This document shows, piece by piece, positions 53,441 through 64,000 of a DNA stretch of 64,000 nucleotides. The number at the start of each line of letters is the position of its first letter. The stretch's first letter is position 1. Source of the DNA: Allolobophora icterica (taxonomy: Eukaryota; Annelida; Clitellata; Crassiclitellata; Lumbricidae). The position numbers and the translations under genes were made by a program. The notes below the pieces were generated by a model, which was not told where the DNA came from, searched no databases, and saw only the letters and a list, made by a program, of their open reading frames with translations. The stretch spans positions 21,668,696 through 21,732,695 of the forward strand of contig OY744615.1 of NCBI GenBank assembly GCA_963556255.1, in the 5' to 3' direction.

Positions 53441-53887
53441 TACAGCGATCTTTGAACGCGATGCATTTCTACAGCTTTGGACCTTTTCACTCCAAACCTT
53501 CACTACTGTCTCGGGGTGAGCATTACACACCCAGTGTGAGGCTTCGCGCCCCCCGTTTTAACCGCTACCATGGTCTCCCGGGCCAAAACCTACCAGGGCA
53601 ATGCATTTTTAGCTGGTAAATAAAATTACACTAAACCTATTTTCACTCGCCAGATGGCCCCGCCGGGTTAAGCAGCTACAGTACGGATTCGCTAGAGGGA
53701 TTGAAACTTTCACTCAACTAAACCCGGCCAACGCCGGGTTAAGCAGTGTTTTGTTGCTTATTCGCTAGAGGGATTGAAACACCCAAAACGCCGGGTTAAG
53801 CAGCTTCGCGTTCCCCGTTTTGACCGCTACCATGGTGTCCCGGCCCAAAACCTCCGAAACCCGGGCAACGCCGGGTAAACCAGCTAG
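53370..53887 (+). mobile_element. Helitron-like non-autonomous element (518 bp)
   Basis: It starts TCTATATAAATAAGG and ends CTAG at 53884-53887. It is inserted between A (53369) and T (53888). The hairpin ACCCGG-GCAACG-CCGGGT (53859-53876) ends 7 nt before CTAG, which is the canonical Helitron 3' structure. A (CTGT)n tract lies near the 5' end. Same family as 9276-11189, much shorter. Confidence 0.8.
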
Positions 53888-54834
53888 TATTTAATAATCG
53901 GAAACGATTCTAGGACCAAGCGCGGTGTGACGCCTTTGACTCTATGGCCTGACGAGGGGCTGTGAATGCCTAGTGACTCAATACGCAGAGACGTGTGGAT
54001 AGAAGGAGCGACAGACTGGTTTGAGATTCGATGACGAATCAAAATGGGCTGACCAGTGACCATGCATGCTCTCCTTAGACAAGCATCAGCAATGACAGGT
54101 CATAAACTCCACAGAGGGCTGCGTTATACTGGTGCGGCTGTACTATAACAGAGAGGCCCTTCATGTTTGATTAGAAGCCACGTCACCAAGAAGAAGATCA
54201 GCACAATCCGTCATCGTTGGAGTATGTTAGTTATATTTTCGGGCGTATCAGAAAAGAACAATATGAAAGTCCTACAAACTATTTCTCTCTGCTAAAAGTG
54301 AGCAGGGCGAGGCCATGCGGTCGCTATAGAAACCGTCTACATTTGCACTTATGTTCAAGAAGACAATATAGAAGTTCCCTTTCCAGTGACGCCATCTATG
54401 GAATTAAATGAAAAATGACGTATCCAAGCGACCGTAGCTCAAGATACTAGACCTAGGCCTACTGCTGAGGAGTCAGCAGTTCGAGAGTTCAAGCTTAAGC
54501 CAAACAAGACAGAGATATGGACACATACCAACAAGCTGTACCTGCCTCCTTCGGTGCATAGATTTTACCTTAAGTCCTTTCACATTTTCGCGTTTTCACA
54601 TGTTCAGTCTTTAAAACAAACCGTCGTAACAGCTCCTGTCTCCTCTCTCTGGTCTTCTGGCAACCGGCTTTTCATCGTCATACTGTAGCATGCACTGTAC
54701 AACCCCTATGACTAGACGCAGCACTCGTGTATTAGTTTGTCTTGACCGTTGAGTATCGCTTTAGCAAATTTACAATAACAGTTTGAGCTTCCACTTCAGT
54801 CGCACCTCCTTAGATTAAACAACAATGTGTCAGA
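53888..54834. other. intronic DNA, nothing recognised
   Basis: A weak tRNA-like pair of boxes near 54425-54490 is not convincing. No gene seen. Confidence 0.3.
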
Positions 54835-55340
54835 TAAGTAATTGTAATTAGTAACTTCTATTGCGCCGGTGTCTAATGCACAATGCATCAAACGGTGTAA
54901 GGCGCTATATAAATGCATACCTATGTAAGGATATCGACAGAAATCAACCTATGGACTTTCTTCGTATCTTCACCTATCTATTTTCATCCGACTTTCCTCT
55001 AGGCCTACTCTTCTTCATATCTCCGTCATTGTATCTGTTGGTCATTAAAAGTCACGTCCTCAATTTTGCTGTTGTCCAAATCGTGGGTCGAATGATGATA
55101 ATTATGACGATGACGATGACGACTACGATGATTATGATTCAATGGCAATGATTAGGAATAACCGAATAAGATGACGTTGACGATAATTAGGCCTATGATT
55201 TAGATGACGATGATGGTGAGCATGATCTAAATGACGATGATCATGATTAAGTTGACGATGACGCTGATGGTGGAGATGATGATGACGACGACGATGGTGG
55301 TGGTGGTGTTGTTGACGATAATGTGATGACACTGGTTTAG

Positions 55341-55453
55341 TGATGGACATGGAGTGCTGGGGCGTTTGGAGGGATGGATCCAAGACGTTTCTTGTCGGAC
55401 GATTAAATCCGGAAAAGAGAGCCAGTGCAGGCGAAGACAGCTACAGATGCTTC
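55341..55453 (+). CDS. host gene exon E, DUF7042-like domain continued
   Basis: 113 bp: two bases, 37 codons, ending in phase 0. The acceptor is CACTGGTTTAG| and the donor CTTC|GTAAGT. The translation has Glu-Cys-Trp-Gly-Val-Trp-Arg-Asp-Gly-Ser and Phe-Leu-Val-Gly-Arg-Leu, then Ser-Tyr-Arg-Cys-Phe. This is the typical order of the family in this segment. The incoming and outgoing phases fit exons D and F. Confidence 0.82.
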
Positions 55454-55690
55454 GTAAGTTCCATCGGACCATCTGCTGTAAATGTAATGTAATGTTAAAG
55501 CAAATGTAAATCTCAAAATGTTATCAGCGCCCCACAAAAGTTGCATCAGCTAGATCAGTATATTGCCCGGTGCTATATAAAAAAGGTCGCTCGCTATTGG
55601 GTCAGTTCAGATTCAGGTCAGAATTCAGGGCAGATATCGAGCGGGGGCATATATGATGCTATGGATGGTAGGTATCGTTAACGATGATGT

Positions 55691-57778
55691 TCATGGGATG
55701 CTGTAGGAGCGGAAGTACGATAGGATAGCTTGAAAAAGTTTGGCTTCATTTGATCTCTTCTCTCTCTCTCTCTCTTTAACCGTCCTCGATACGAGGGTTG
55801 GTCGCATTGTAGAGTGTACAATGTAGACGATTCTTCTCCATCCTTTCCTGTCCTCGGCTACTCGCAGCAACCTCTCTGTTGATAATCCCAACCATTCGCC
55901 AATGTTGTCCATCCACCTCTTCCTTGGTCTTCCTCTTGTTCTTGTTCCCGGAACCGTTCCCTGCATAATTTCTTTCTCTAGGCAATCACCCTGTTTTCTC
56001 ATTATGTGCCCAAAGTATGACATCTTTCTTCTTTTGATTGATTCCAATAGGTTCCTTTCCACCCCCGCCGTCTCCAGTACCCATTCATTTGTTTTCTTCT
56101 CTGTCCATGATATTCCAAGGATTTTTCGTATGCATTTCATTTCAAATGCCTTTATTCTATCCTCCTCCCTCTTTTTGATTGTCCAACTCTCACAGCCATA
56201 CATCATCACTGGCCATATAAGTGTCTTCATTAACTTTAACTTGTGGGAATTTTTATGTTATGGTTTTTCCACAATTTATTCAGATCTGCTCCTATTCCAA
56301 GTCCTCTTGCAGTTCTTATACTTATCTCCCTGCTACACTCCGCGTCTTCTGTTACGAGTGAGCCTAAGTACACGAAAGTTCCAACTTGTTCTATCTTGCT
56401 GCCTTGTACTTTGATGTTACGCTGCTTCCCTGTCAGCGCCATACACTTTGTTTTGCTCATATTGATCTCCAGGCCCTTCTTTCGCCCTTCTCTGTCCAAT
56501 CGAGACACCAGTTCCTGCAGTTCCGTTTCCGTGCTTGCCATTAACACTATGTCGTCCGCATATCGTAGATTTGTTATCCTCCTTCCTCCAATTTGAATGC
56601 CTCCTGTGTATCCTCTCAGAGCCTCCCTCATTACCATTTCTGATAGTATGTTGAATAATGTTGGCGAAATTACACACCTCTGTCTGACTCCCCTTCTTAT
56701 TCTAAACTCACTTGACAGTACACCGCCGAATTTTACCTTTGCCGTCTGTTTTCTGTACAGTTCTGCTATCAGGTTGATAATGTGTGCTGGATATCCCATT
56801 TCGACCATCGATATCCATAATTGCTCATGTGACACACAATCGAATGCTTTCTTAAAATCGACAGAGCACATGTATAGCGGTCTTGGTGCTCTCTCATCTT
56901 TTCCATTATAATTCTAAGATTCGTCACCTGATCTCTTGTCCCTTTACCACGCCTAAACCCTGCCTGTACATCTGCCAATTCTGATTCTGTACGACTTTTT
57001 ATCCTTTCCAATATGATCTTCAGCAATATTTTACTCGCATGTGATACCAATGCTATTGTCCTGTAGTTCCTGCATTCTTTCATATCTCCATTTTTTGGAA
57101 TTGGTATGAATATTGACTTCGTCCAATCCCCTGGCCATTCCCCCGTTTCCCACACCTCTACACATATTCTATGCATTCTGTCTGTTGCCGTGTCTCCCGC
57201 GAACTTGAATAACTCTGCTGGTACTTCGTCTGGCCCCGCACTTTTCCTTCTTGCTGATTCCTTTATCGCACGTTTTACCTCTGATCTCAAAGGTGCAGGT
57301 TCCTTTGCGTGCTCTCCCTCTATTTTACCTGCATCCTCACCGTCATATAGTTCCTCACAATACTCCTTCCATCTTTCCACTATTTCTTCTCTTTTTGTAA
57401 TCTCTTCATCTGTTTTTGATTTTATACACGTCAGCTGCGGTCTAAACTTCCCTGTAAGAGTCCGTACTGTTTGGTAGACCCTTCTTGTATCCCCCTTTTA
57501 TTGGATTCCTCCAAATCCTCGCACATGTCCTCAATTTGTTGTTGTTTATCTTCTCTTATTCTCTTCTGTACCTCTCCTTTCAGTGCCCTGTATCTCTCCT
57601 TGTCTCTTGTCCTTGCTTCCCTTTTTCCCACGATTAGTTTATACGTTTCATTTGTTATCCAAGGTTTACATTTCTGTTTCTTCTTTTGCTGTTTGATCTC
57701 TTGCTTTCCACAATTTAACATTATCTGACGCAATCTGATTTGACATGTATACGATCCATGATCTAGTGTGATCAAATC
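55691..57778 (-). mobile_element. frameshifted non-LTR retrotransposon reverse transcriptase
   Basis: Four overlapping minus-strand frames (57775-57431, 57380-56769, 56871-56236, 56230-55691) form one damaged reverse transcriptase. In order they show Ser-Ala-Gly-Pro-Asp-Glu-Val-Pro, Ile-Pro-Ile-Pro-Lys, Gln-Ala-Gly-Phe-Arg-Arg-Gly, Val-Asp-Phe-Lys-Lys-Ala-Phe-Asp, Gly-Val-Arg-Gln-Arg-Cys and the catalytic Tyr-Ala-Asp-Asp. A C-terminal Gly-Arg-Pro-Arg-Lys-Arg-Trp-Met-Asp-Asn-Ile and a short GA tail follow. The endonuclease part is missing (5' truncation). The type resembles RTE-like LINEs, but I cannot assign it firmly. It lies antisense in the host intron after exon E. Confidence 0.85.
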
Positions 57779-57784
57779 AGATCT

Positions 57785-58088
57785 TTTATTAATTATTCAT
57801 TAGTGACTTCTATAGCGCCAGTGTCTATTGCACAGGGCACTAACCGAGGGGACGCCAAATACTAAGCTGCAATCATGTCAACGGATCTAACGGATCTAAT
57901 GGCATCTTGGAACCTATACTTTAATCATTTAATGTGATCTGTTCACCCTCAGAAGTTGCATCGGGGTAGATCAGTTTGATATCCATGTAAAGCATGGCCT
58001 CTGAGAGGGCCTTAATTGCGCTGCTTAAGTACGTAGCTCTTACATAAGTAGATACAAAAAACATACAGCAGCATTTATACGTACGTGC

Positions 58089-58121
<33 letters not shown>

Positions 58122-58155
58122 TGATACACACATAGATACATTCATATATATAAAT
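57785..58155. other. intronic DNA with a short LINE-tail fragment
   Basis: 57785-57860 (AGTGACTTCTATAGCGCCAGTG) matches the LINE tail seen at 63095 and 54835. The rest is unrecognised, with a short TA tract at 58096-58121. Confidence 0.45.
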
Positions 58156-58440
58156 TATGCATACATACATACATGCATACATACATACATACATGCGTAC
58201 ATACATACATAAATACATACATACATACGTACATACATACATACATACATACGTACTACATACATACATACATACATACACACAAACATATATATACATA
58301 CATAAATACATACATACATACGTACTACATACATACATACATACATACGTACTACATACATACATACATACATACACACAAACATATATATACATACATA
58401 AATACATACATACATTCACATATACATACATGTATGCATA
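58156..58440. repeat. (ACAT)n array with a higher-order duplication
   Basis: ACAT units are interrupted by a block beginning ACGTACTACATACATACA and running through CACACAAACATATATATAC. The block is present twice (about 58250-58320 and 58336-58410), with a period of roughly 100 bp. Confidence 0.85.
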
Positions 58441-58533
58441 CATTATAACCGTCAGTCACACGATACCAAAGTTAAGATGGTTGATCAGAAGACGGGATCT
58501 ACGACGGTCTGTTGTTTTGTTGGGATCTGGCAG

Positions 58534-58642
58534 ATGTACCGGATTCAGGGTTCCGTTGTTCATCTGTCGATGTCAGCTGATGCCTCGTGTCGGGGTCTCA
58601 TCTCTCCGACGAATGGCCCTGTCGTCATTGAACTCACGACCG
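58534..58642 (+). CDS. host gene exon F
   Basis: 109 bp: 36 codons in phase 0 plus one base. The acceptor is TTGGGATCTGGCAG| and the donor ACCG|GTAAGA. The translation has His-Leu-Ser-Met-Ser-Ala-Asp-Ala-Ser-Cys-Arg-Gly-Leu-Ile-Ser-Pro. This is the family's conserved Ser-Ala-Asp-Ala-x-Cys-x-Gly-Leu block at the junction to the third domain. Longer open frames over it are only extensions into intron sequence. Confidence 0.8.
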
Positions 58643-58714
58643 GTAAGATGGTCTACCATACGCCAGCAGACTATCCTTCGACTAACTGTTCTGGCGCTAC
58701 ATAGGATGTTCTGA

Positions 58715-59146
58715 CGTCAGCAATGGCAGCGCATAACGGATGAGCTATAATTCATGGATAACGATGAGCAAGGATATGCATTGTTCCAGGAACAGACAAA
58801 TCAATGATTGGATTAATGAGAGATCAAGTTAACGAATGATGGAGTTAATGGAAGAACTAATTTACGAATGATCAGATAACTCAATGATCTAATTTATTAA
58901 TGATTGAAACAATTTATGACGAATCTGTTAATTATTTAAATCGGCCAAGCAGTTACTGAAGAGCCAATGAATTATCGAACTAATGTTGTTAAGACCCTAC
59001 CTCACCATACTTGAGTATCTTGGCGTGTTATTGTTTGTAAAGCATTCTAAGTATGTCTCGAAGGCGCTACTCATTGGACTAAACGATTTTGAACTTCATT
59101 ATACTCGAGTCTATCTCTAGGCAACTTATTATTGTTATTGTTATTC
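58715..59146. other. intronic DNA, nothing recognised
   Basis: AATGATNNA-rich, AT-rich sequence. No gene seen. Confidence 0.3.
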
Positions 59147-59300
59147 ATTTATTAAGCGCCACTATATAATATCCAAGCATCAATTGATGGCGCTGGGCAA
59201 CTATGAGTGAAGGACTTGCTCAAGGTCTATAAACAGTAACCGTCTCAGAAGAGGAAGCTCGAACCCACGAACGCTATAACTAATCGGCTACCGTGTCCCA
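59147..59300 (-). mobile_element. tRNA-derived SINE, family A (third copy, reverse)
   Basis: On the minus strand it begins GGGACACGGTAGCCGATTAG, then has a B box within GTTCGTGGGTTCGAGCTTCC, and ends in TGGCGCTTAATAAATG. It matches 53131-53280. Confidence 0.7.
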
Positions 59301-59652
59301 ATCAACACTCCACAAATAACACTCAACGGAAAGTCAGAATATATATGCATGTAATAGGATAGTTCATATAGCGCCTCTAGTTACCTAACAAAAGCCCTGG
59401 AATAGATAATACAATTACTCACCAATCTTAAGTTCGCCTTCCGAGCTGCAAATTACCTAATTTCACTATGGCAATGCGAAAATGGTCACATCTTAGTCCC
59501 TGCCTGACGGCCGTGCTCTCTATTGTCTCTATTGTCTCTCTATTGTATCTATTGTCTCTATTGTCTCTCTATTGTCTCTATTGTCTCTATTGTCCATATA
59601 AATTGCCGCTGTTACCTTACATCACGTGACTCGATGGTTCCGTGTCTGTCAG

Positions 59653-59914
59653 ATACCTTTGGCTGGCCCAAAGCACAGTGTACTTACCCGGCCTTCGTGA
59701 CGAGGAATGTGTGGCGAGACCTCACCGGCAGCCACGTCTACCGCTCCAACAACATGGGTGACGTCGTCGAGAAGGTCCGAACCAGCCTATCCGCCTACAA
59801 CACGACGCCTCTCCTTCAACAGAACGTCCTCGAAATCTGGTTCTGCCACTCCTTGCTCGCCAGAAACCTCAGCGCAGACCAGTTCATCGCTGTCGCCTTT
59901 GTTGTGCGCGGATG
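59653..59914 (+). CDS. host gene exon G, DUF7043-like domain
   Basis: 262 bp: two bases, 86 codons, two bases. The acceptor is CGTGTCTGTCAG| and the donor GATG|GTAAGT. The translation has Ala-Gln-Cys-Thr-Tyr-Pro-Ala-Phe-Val and Trp-Arg-Asp-Leu-Thr-Gly, later Ile-Trp-Phe-Cys-His-Ser. This fits the start of the family's third domain, which begins Cys-x-Phe/Tyr-Pro. The phase joins exons F and H. Confidence 0.82.
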
Positions 59915-59957
59915 GTAAGTCCACGCAAGTATATAGTAGGCCTAGTAGCAATACTGG

Positions 59958-60220
<263 letters not shown>

Positions 60221-60509
60221 GTGGCAGAAATAGTAGTAGTAGCAGCAGTAAGTTCCTATATTTTCGATATGTTTATTTCTTTTTTATTATTATTAGTAGT
60301 AGATATGAATACCTAGTTAATTAATGGATTCACCTTAAAAAAGCACATATGTATTTATTATATAATTATGTTACATATTGGTTGCTGTAACTTACAAAGT
60401 GTAATCGTAACGTGCAATGCGATTCTTTAGAAGAAACTGCTGGAAAAATGTTGCATACATGTCCGTGTTGTCTTCTGTTGTTGGTGTTGTTGTTGCTTGT
60501 TGTCTTTAG

Positions 60510-60574
60510 TTTCTCCAGTTATCGTTGCATCCGGTTCGTGAAAAAGGCCGACGGCGTTGTAGAACTCGCACAAG
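60510..60574 (+). CDS. host gene exon H
   Basis: 65 bp: one base, 21 codons, one base. The acceptor is GTTGTCTTTAG| and the donor CAAG|GTAAGG. The translation has Tyr-Arg-Cys-Ile-Arg-Phe-Val-Lys-Lys and Val-Val-Glu-Leu-Ala-Gln, a typical internal segment of the third domain. The codon split with exon G becomes Cys. Confidence 0.8.
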
Positions 60575-60621
60575 GTAAGGATGAAAGTAATAGGTAGAAG
60601 AGAAGCACCAAAATGATTAGT

Positions 60622-61160
<539 letters not shown>

Positions 61161-61409
61161 TGATGATGACTCACTCTGATGATGACTAAATGATTGTTGA
61201 TGATAGCGAAGGCAAGAAGAAGTGATAATGACAAGTACTGATTACAGCAACAACGATGCCAACTAGGGAGGGTAGAAAAAAGAACAGCGTAACATGTCAG
61301 CGTTGTCTGAGCGATGGTAATGGCAGAGGTCGGTCGCAAGTAATAGATTTTCCTGGTGTGTCTCTTCAATTATTAACGACCATTCTTCTCCGTTTTCTTC
61401 TGCTTCCAG

Positions 61410-61487
61410 GAAAGGATTCTGGTTACGCCTTCATCGACCAGTGCCTGGGTCAGGCGACGTTCATTAGCGACAGGCTACTTCTGCTCA
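61410..61487 (+). CDS. host gene exon I (last one recognised)
   Basis: 78 bp: two bases, 25 codons, one base. The acceptor is TTCTTCTGCTTCCAG| and the donor CTCA|GTAAGG. The translation has Gly-Tyr-Ala-Phe-Ile-Asp-Gln-Cys and a Leu-Leu-Leu-Leu end. It leaves phase 1 open, so at least one further exon must follow. None with a convincing acceptor was seen before the window end. Confidence 0.75.
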
Positions 61488-63059
61488 GTAAGGAGACTCT
61501 TTGGCATCACACAGTGACTTAAAAGTCGTTTAAAAATACCCGTCTACACTGTAAACTTTTACAGTTAGCCTATTCTAACAGTGAAAGGCCGTTTTCCTTG
61601 AAGGTTTACCACCGTTGGAAATTAAAACGGTATTGCAGTGTTTATTTGGGTGGGATCACTGTAAATTTCACGGTGACGGTATTTGACAGTAGTTAGACCT
61701 CGCAAGGTAAAGACTTTAGTAAATTTATATTTAACCACTAATTACTCAGACTTTCATGATTGTTTTGTATGCGTAGAAGTTTTACAATAGTTTATTTATT
61801 AAATTGGTATACCTGCTAGGCCTTTCAGATCGCCTATTAAGAAAATTGTAGCCCTAATTAGTATAAATATAAATTGAAAAATATGAAATTATAGGACCTA
61901 TTTATTGCACTAGGTAGCCAGCGTAACGTAGGCTAAGAGGCCTAATAGGCCATTCATGAATGCATTGTAATAAGCAGTTTTCGAATCATGATTATTGCAT
62001 TGAGCAGGCCTATTTACGAAATAGGCTTAATGACAGTACAATTATTTTTATGGTTTCGTGAAGATCAGTGTAGGCCTATATGTAGACACGGCACGCGGGC
62101 ACAAAGTTCGACTACATAGTTTACAGCCAGAATTAAAACAATCTACAGACCTATTAATACATACGATAAATATGGGATTGGTAATTTATTTATGTTGTGT
62201 GTTATTATGTTGTTTTTATCAACACTCCACGTGTTCAAAAAATACAACGGTGGACCCAAATGGAGCGATCTTTAAATTTATAGAAAATTACTTATCATTC
62301 CCAAATCAAACATTGTGATTAAGTCTGCTGAAGTTTAGAAATCGTTGATGAACTTGAAGACGAAATTCATGTTGTGGAAGATATTGGCCCATGTTGGCGA
62401 ATGTTTATAGACTACACTCACTACAGTGCGTGTTAATGATTGGTATTTGGCCTATAAGTTAAACTTTCATAAATAATTTTTAAAGATGGAATAACGTAAA
62501 TATAATTTGTCTGAACTGATTTTTCGGAATGGACTCTAGATTGATAATGAATTATTAAATAAATAAATGAAATCTAGTTGCGTGTTATATAAAGTATATG
62601 CGCTATAAAAGTTTTGCTGACAACCGCGGTGTTCAAAGCCCTCGAGAGTAAGTTCCTCTTCCTTTTCTTTCTAGCTTCCGGCGAGTGAAGGTCATTTTCT
62701 ATAAGCAAACAAATAAAAGTAAAATCTGGCGTATTTTCCTAATGTTTCTTTTAGATGCTATTTTGCTCATTGTTACAGTGTTTTATTAACGCACAATGCA
62801 TTACAAATTCATGTTTTATGAAACCACAAGGTAAAATTTCGCAAGGTTGTACAGCATGACGGCACAAGTCTTGCAAGTTATCACGTGCTAATTTATTTCT
62901 AACAATTTTAGTGTTCACCTTGCATACTACACTTGAAATCCCATATACTTTCAGGAAAGGCATTTGATTGACTTTTAAAAATTGCTGTAAAACATTTGCA
63001 AAGATATTCATTTACATCTCATGTTTCTCGATGTCACAAAATTTAGATTATTCATTCAT
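61488..63059. other. downstream intron or intergenic DNA
   Basis: An inverted CACTGTAAA...TTTTACAGT-type patch at about 61545-61690 may be a small MITE remnant. A GAGA|GTAAGT site at 62645-62650 could be a donor, but the sequence before it lacks a good acceptor. Nothing else is recognised. Confidence 0.35.
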
Positions 63060-63964
63060 AAAAAAACTGAAGATCATCTGGCCCTGGAATTGTAGTTGTA
63101 ATTAGTAACTTCTATTGCGTCGAGATATAATGCACAAGGAACCAACCGATGGCACACCAAAACCATGCCGTAATCAGGCCAATATCCAGAACATCAGTTC
63201 GTAAGGCAGAGAGGCAGCCTATGGGGCAAACTTGCAGTACTAGGGTTCCTCATATACATGCTACATATGCCGGTCTATGAATAAGGCACAAGAGGTCACA
63301 CTTTGGCAATAGCCTATCCAATTAATTGTTGGCACATTAATGAAACAGCCAATTTTCTGGGTGGGTGTCTTTGAATCGTGAGGGTCGGCATCAGGAAATC
63401 GGGAAGTTCTGTATTTTCAGCGTTTTCGGGGATTCAGGTTTCGGTGATTCAGGTCGACCCCGGGTAAGAGTCGTGAGGGTCGGTTAGGGCTTAGCGTCAG
63501 TGTAGCCTATGTATCATGAAGAATATATTAAACGTATCACAAGTTAAACAGCACACAAGTATCACAAGTTCAATAATTTTTTAGTCGCACAAAAATATAG
63601 GCTACACTGACCCTAACCCTAAGCCCTAATCGACCCTCACGACGCTTACCCTGACCCTAACCGACCCTCACGATGCAACGCATCACGCATTAAACGCATC
63701 ACAAGTTAAAAATTTCACTTGTGTAGCGTGTATATGAGGGACCCTAGTACTGCAGGTTTGCCGCCTATGGTGCATAAGCGGTTTGAAAGTGGTAAGTTTT
63801 AAGTTGAGGACGAAGTGACACAAGCGACTCAGCAGAGCGCACAGACACAGGGAGAGAGTTCCAAATAGTAGGTCCAGCCACTGAAAAAGCTCGTTTGCCA
63901 AGAACAGTTCTTGATTTAGGTATGACCAGACAAAGATAATCAGAGGGCACGGGTAAAATGCTGA
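63060..63964 (-). mobile_element. LINE 3' fragment, interrupted by a MITE
   Basis: Right part (63771-63950, minus): the frame has Arg-Ala-Phe-Ser-Val-Ala-Gly-Pro-Thr-Ile-Trp-Asn-Ser-Leu-Pro, the LINE reverse-transcriptase C-terminal signature. Left part (63060-63224): the shared noncoding tail. The MITE at 63225-63762 splits them. It is the reverse-strand relative of 38995-39350. Confidence 0.75.
63225..63762. mobile_element. MITE with GGCAAAC ends (538 bp)
   Basis: Terminal inverted repeats of about 30 bp (GGCAAACYTGCAGTACTAGG...). The 8-bp duplication GCCTATGG lies at 63217-63224 and 63763-63770, and the interrupted LINE sequence matches the uninterrupted copy at 39210. An internal inverted repeat of GGGTCGGTTAGGGCTTAG (63478-63510 against 63600-63640) is present. 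Confidence 0.85.
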
Positions 63965-64000
63965 TTGGTGATGGCTAAAATGCGACAGGAAAATGCTGAT

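Noticed and set aside
54425..54495. Possible tRNA gene or SINE
   Set aside because: A- and B-box resemblance is weak, no cloverleaf can be drawn, and no second copy was seen.
62590..62650. Possible tenth host exon ending GAGA|GTAAGT
   Set aside because: No pyrimidine-rich acceptor before it and no family-typical residues.
63605..63660. CCCTAA-like telomere repeats
   Set aside because: Only a few imperfect CCCTAA/CCCTCA units that belong to an inverted repeat inside the 63225-63762 MITE.

Overview
The window is eukaryotic, most likely a marine invertebrate. It has long microsatellites, several DNA-transposon and SINE families, non-LTR retrotransposon remains, a spliced host gene of an invertebrate secreted-protein family, and one large virus-like transposon. 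The species cannot be named from the sequence.

The centrepiece, at 21803-37029, is a complete Polinton/Maverick (adintovirus-like) element of 15,227 bp. It has 86-bp terminal inverted repeats that match by eye, AG...CT termini and a 6-bp target duplication (CTCGTT at 21797-21802 and 37030-37035). Genes are packed with gaps of 1 to about 100 bp in three blocks. The left plus-strand block holds protein-primed DNA polymerase B, a zinc-finger HNH nuclease, an adenain-like protease and a fibre-like protein with a C1q-like head. The minus-strand block holds a SAP/NUMOD1-like DNA-binding protein, a capsid protein, several accessory proteins, a penton-like protein and a packaging ATPase. The right plus-strand block holds a zinc-ribbon/phospholipase A2-like protein, an integrase with chromodomain and an OB-like protein. 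Together these cover replication, capsid building and maturation, DNA packaging, entry and integration. Nearly every gene starts at an AT-rich ATG motif. Hairpins sit at two 3' ends. The integrase frame has no ATG and overlaps the PLA2 frame at a canonical -1 slippery heptamer. Two lesions suggest partial decay: an in-frame TAA in the last gene, and an apparently shortened D-to-E spacing in the integrase.

The Polinton lies in the first recognised intron (about 23.4 kb) of a host gene on the plus strand. Nine exons (15080-15221, 38667-38734, 42578-42658, 51717-51890, 55341-55453, 58534-58642, 59653-59914, 60510-60574, 61410-61487) join with fully compatible reading phases. They encode a Cys-rich extracellular protein resembling the DUF7044/DUF7042/DUF7043 family. 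Two of its introns use GC-AG splice sites. The signal-peptide exon and the 3' end were not found.

Around this lie: a near-perfect palindrome with arms of about 2.1 kb (5735-10236) that contains Helitron-like ends; four hAT-type elements with exact 8-bp duplications; a 2.2-kb DNA transposon with about 130-bp inverted repeats; a 538-bp MITE inserted in a LINE tail; a frameshifted reverse transcriptase (55691-57778); tRNA-derived SINEs; and long simple repeats. Most other open frames are microsatellite translations or have no support.
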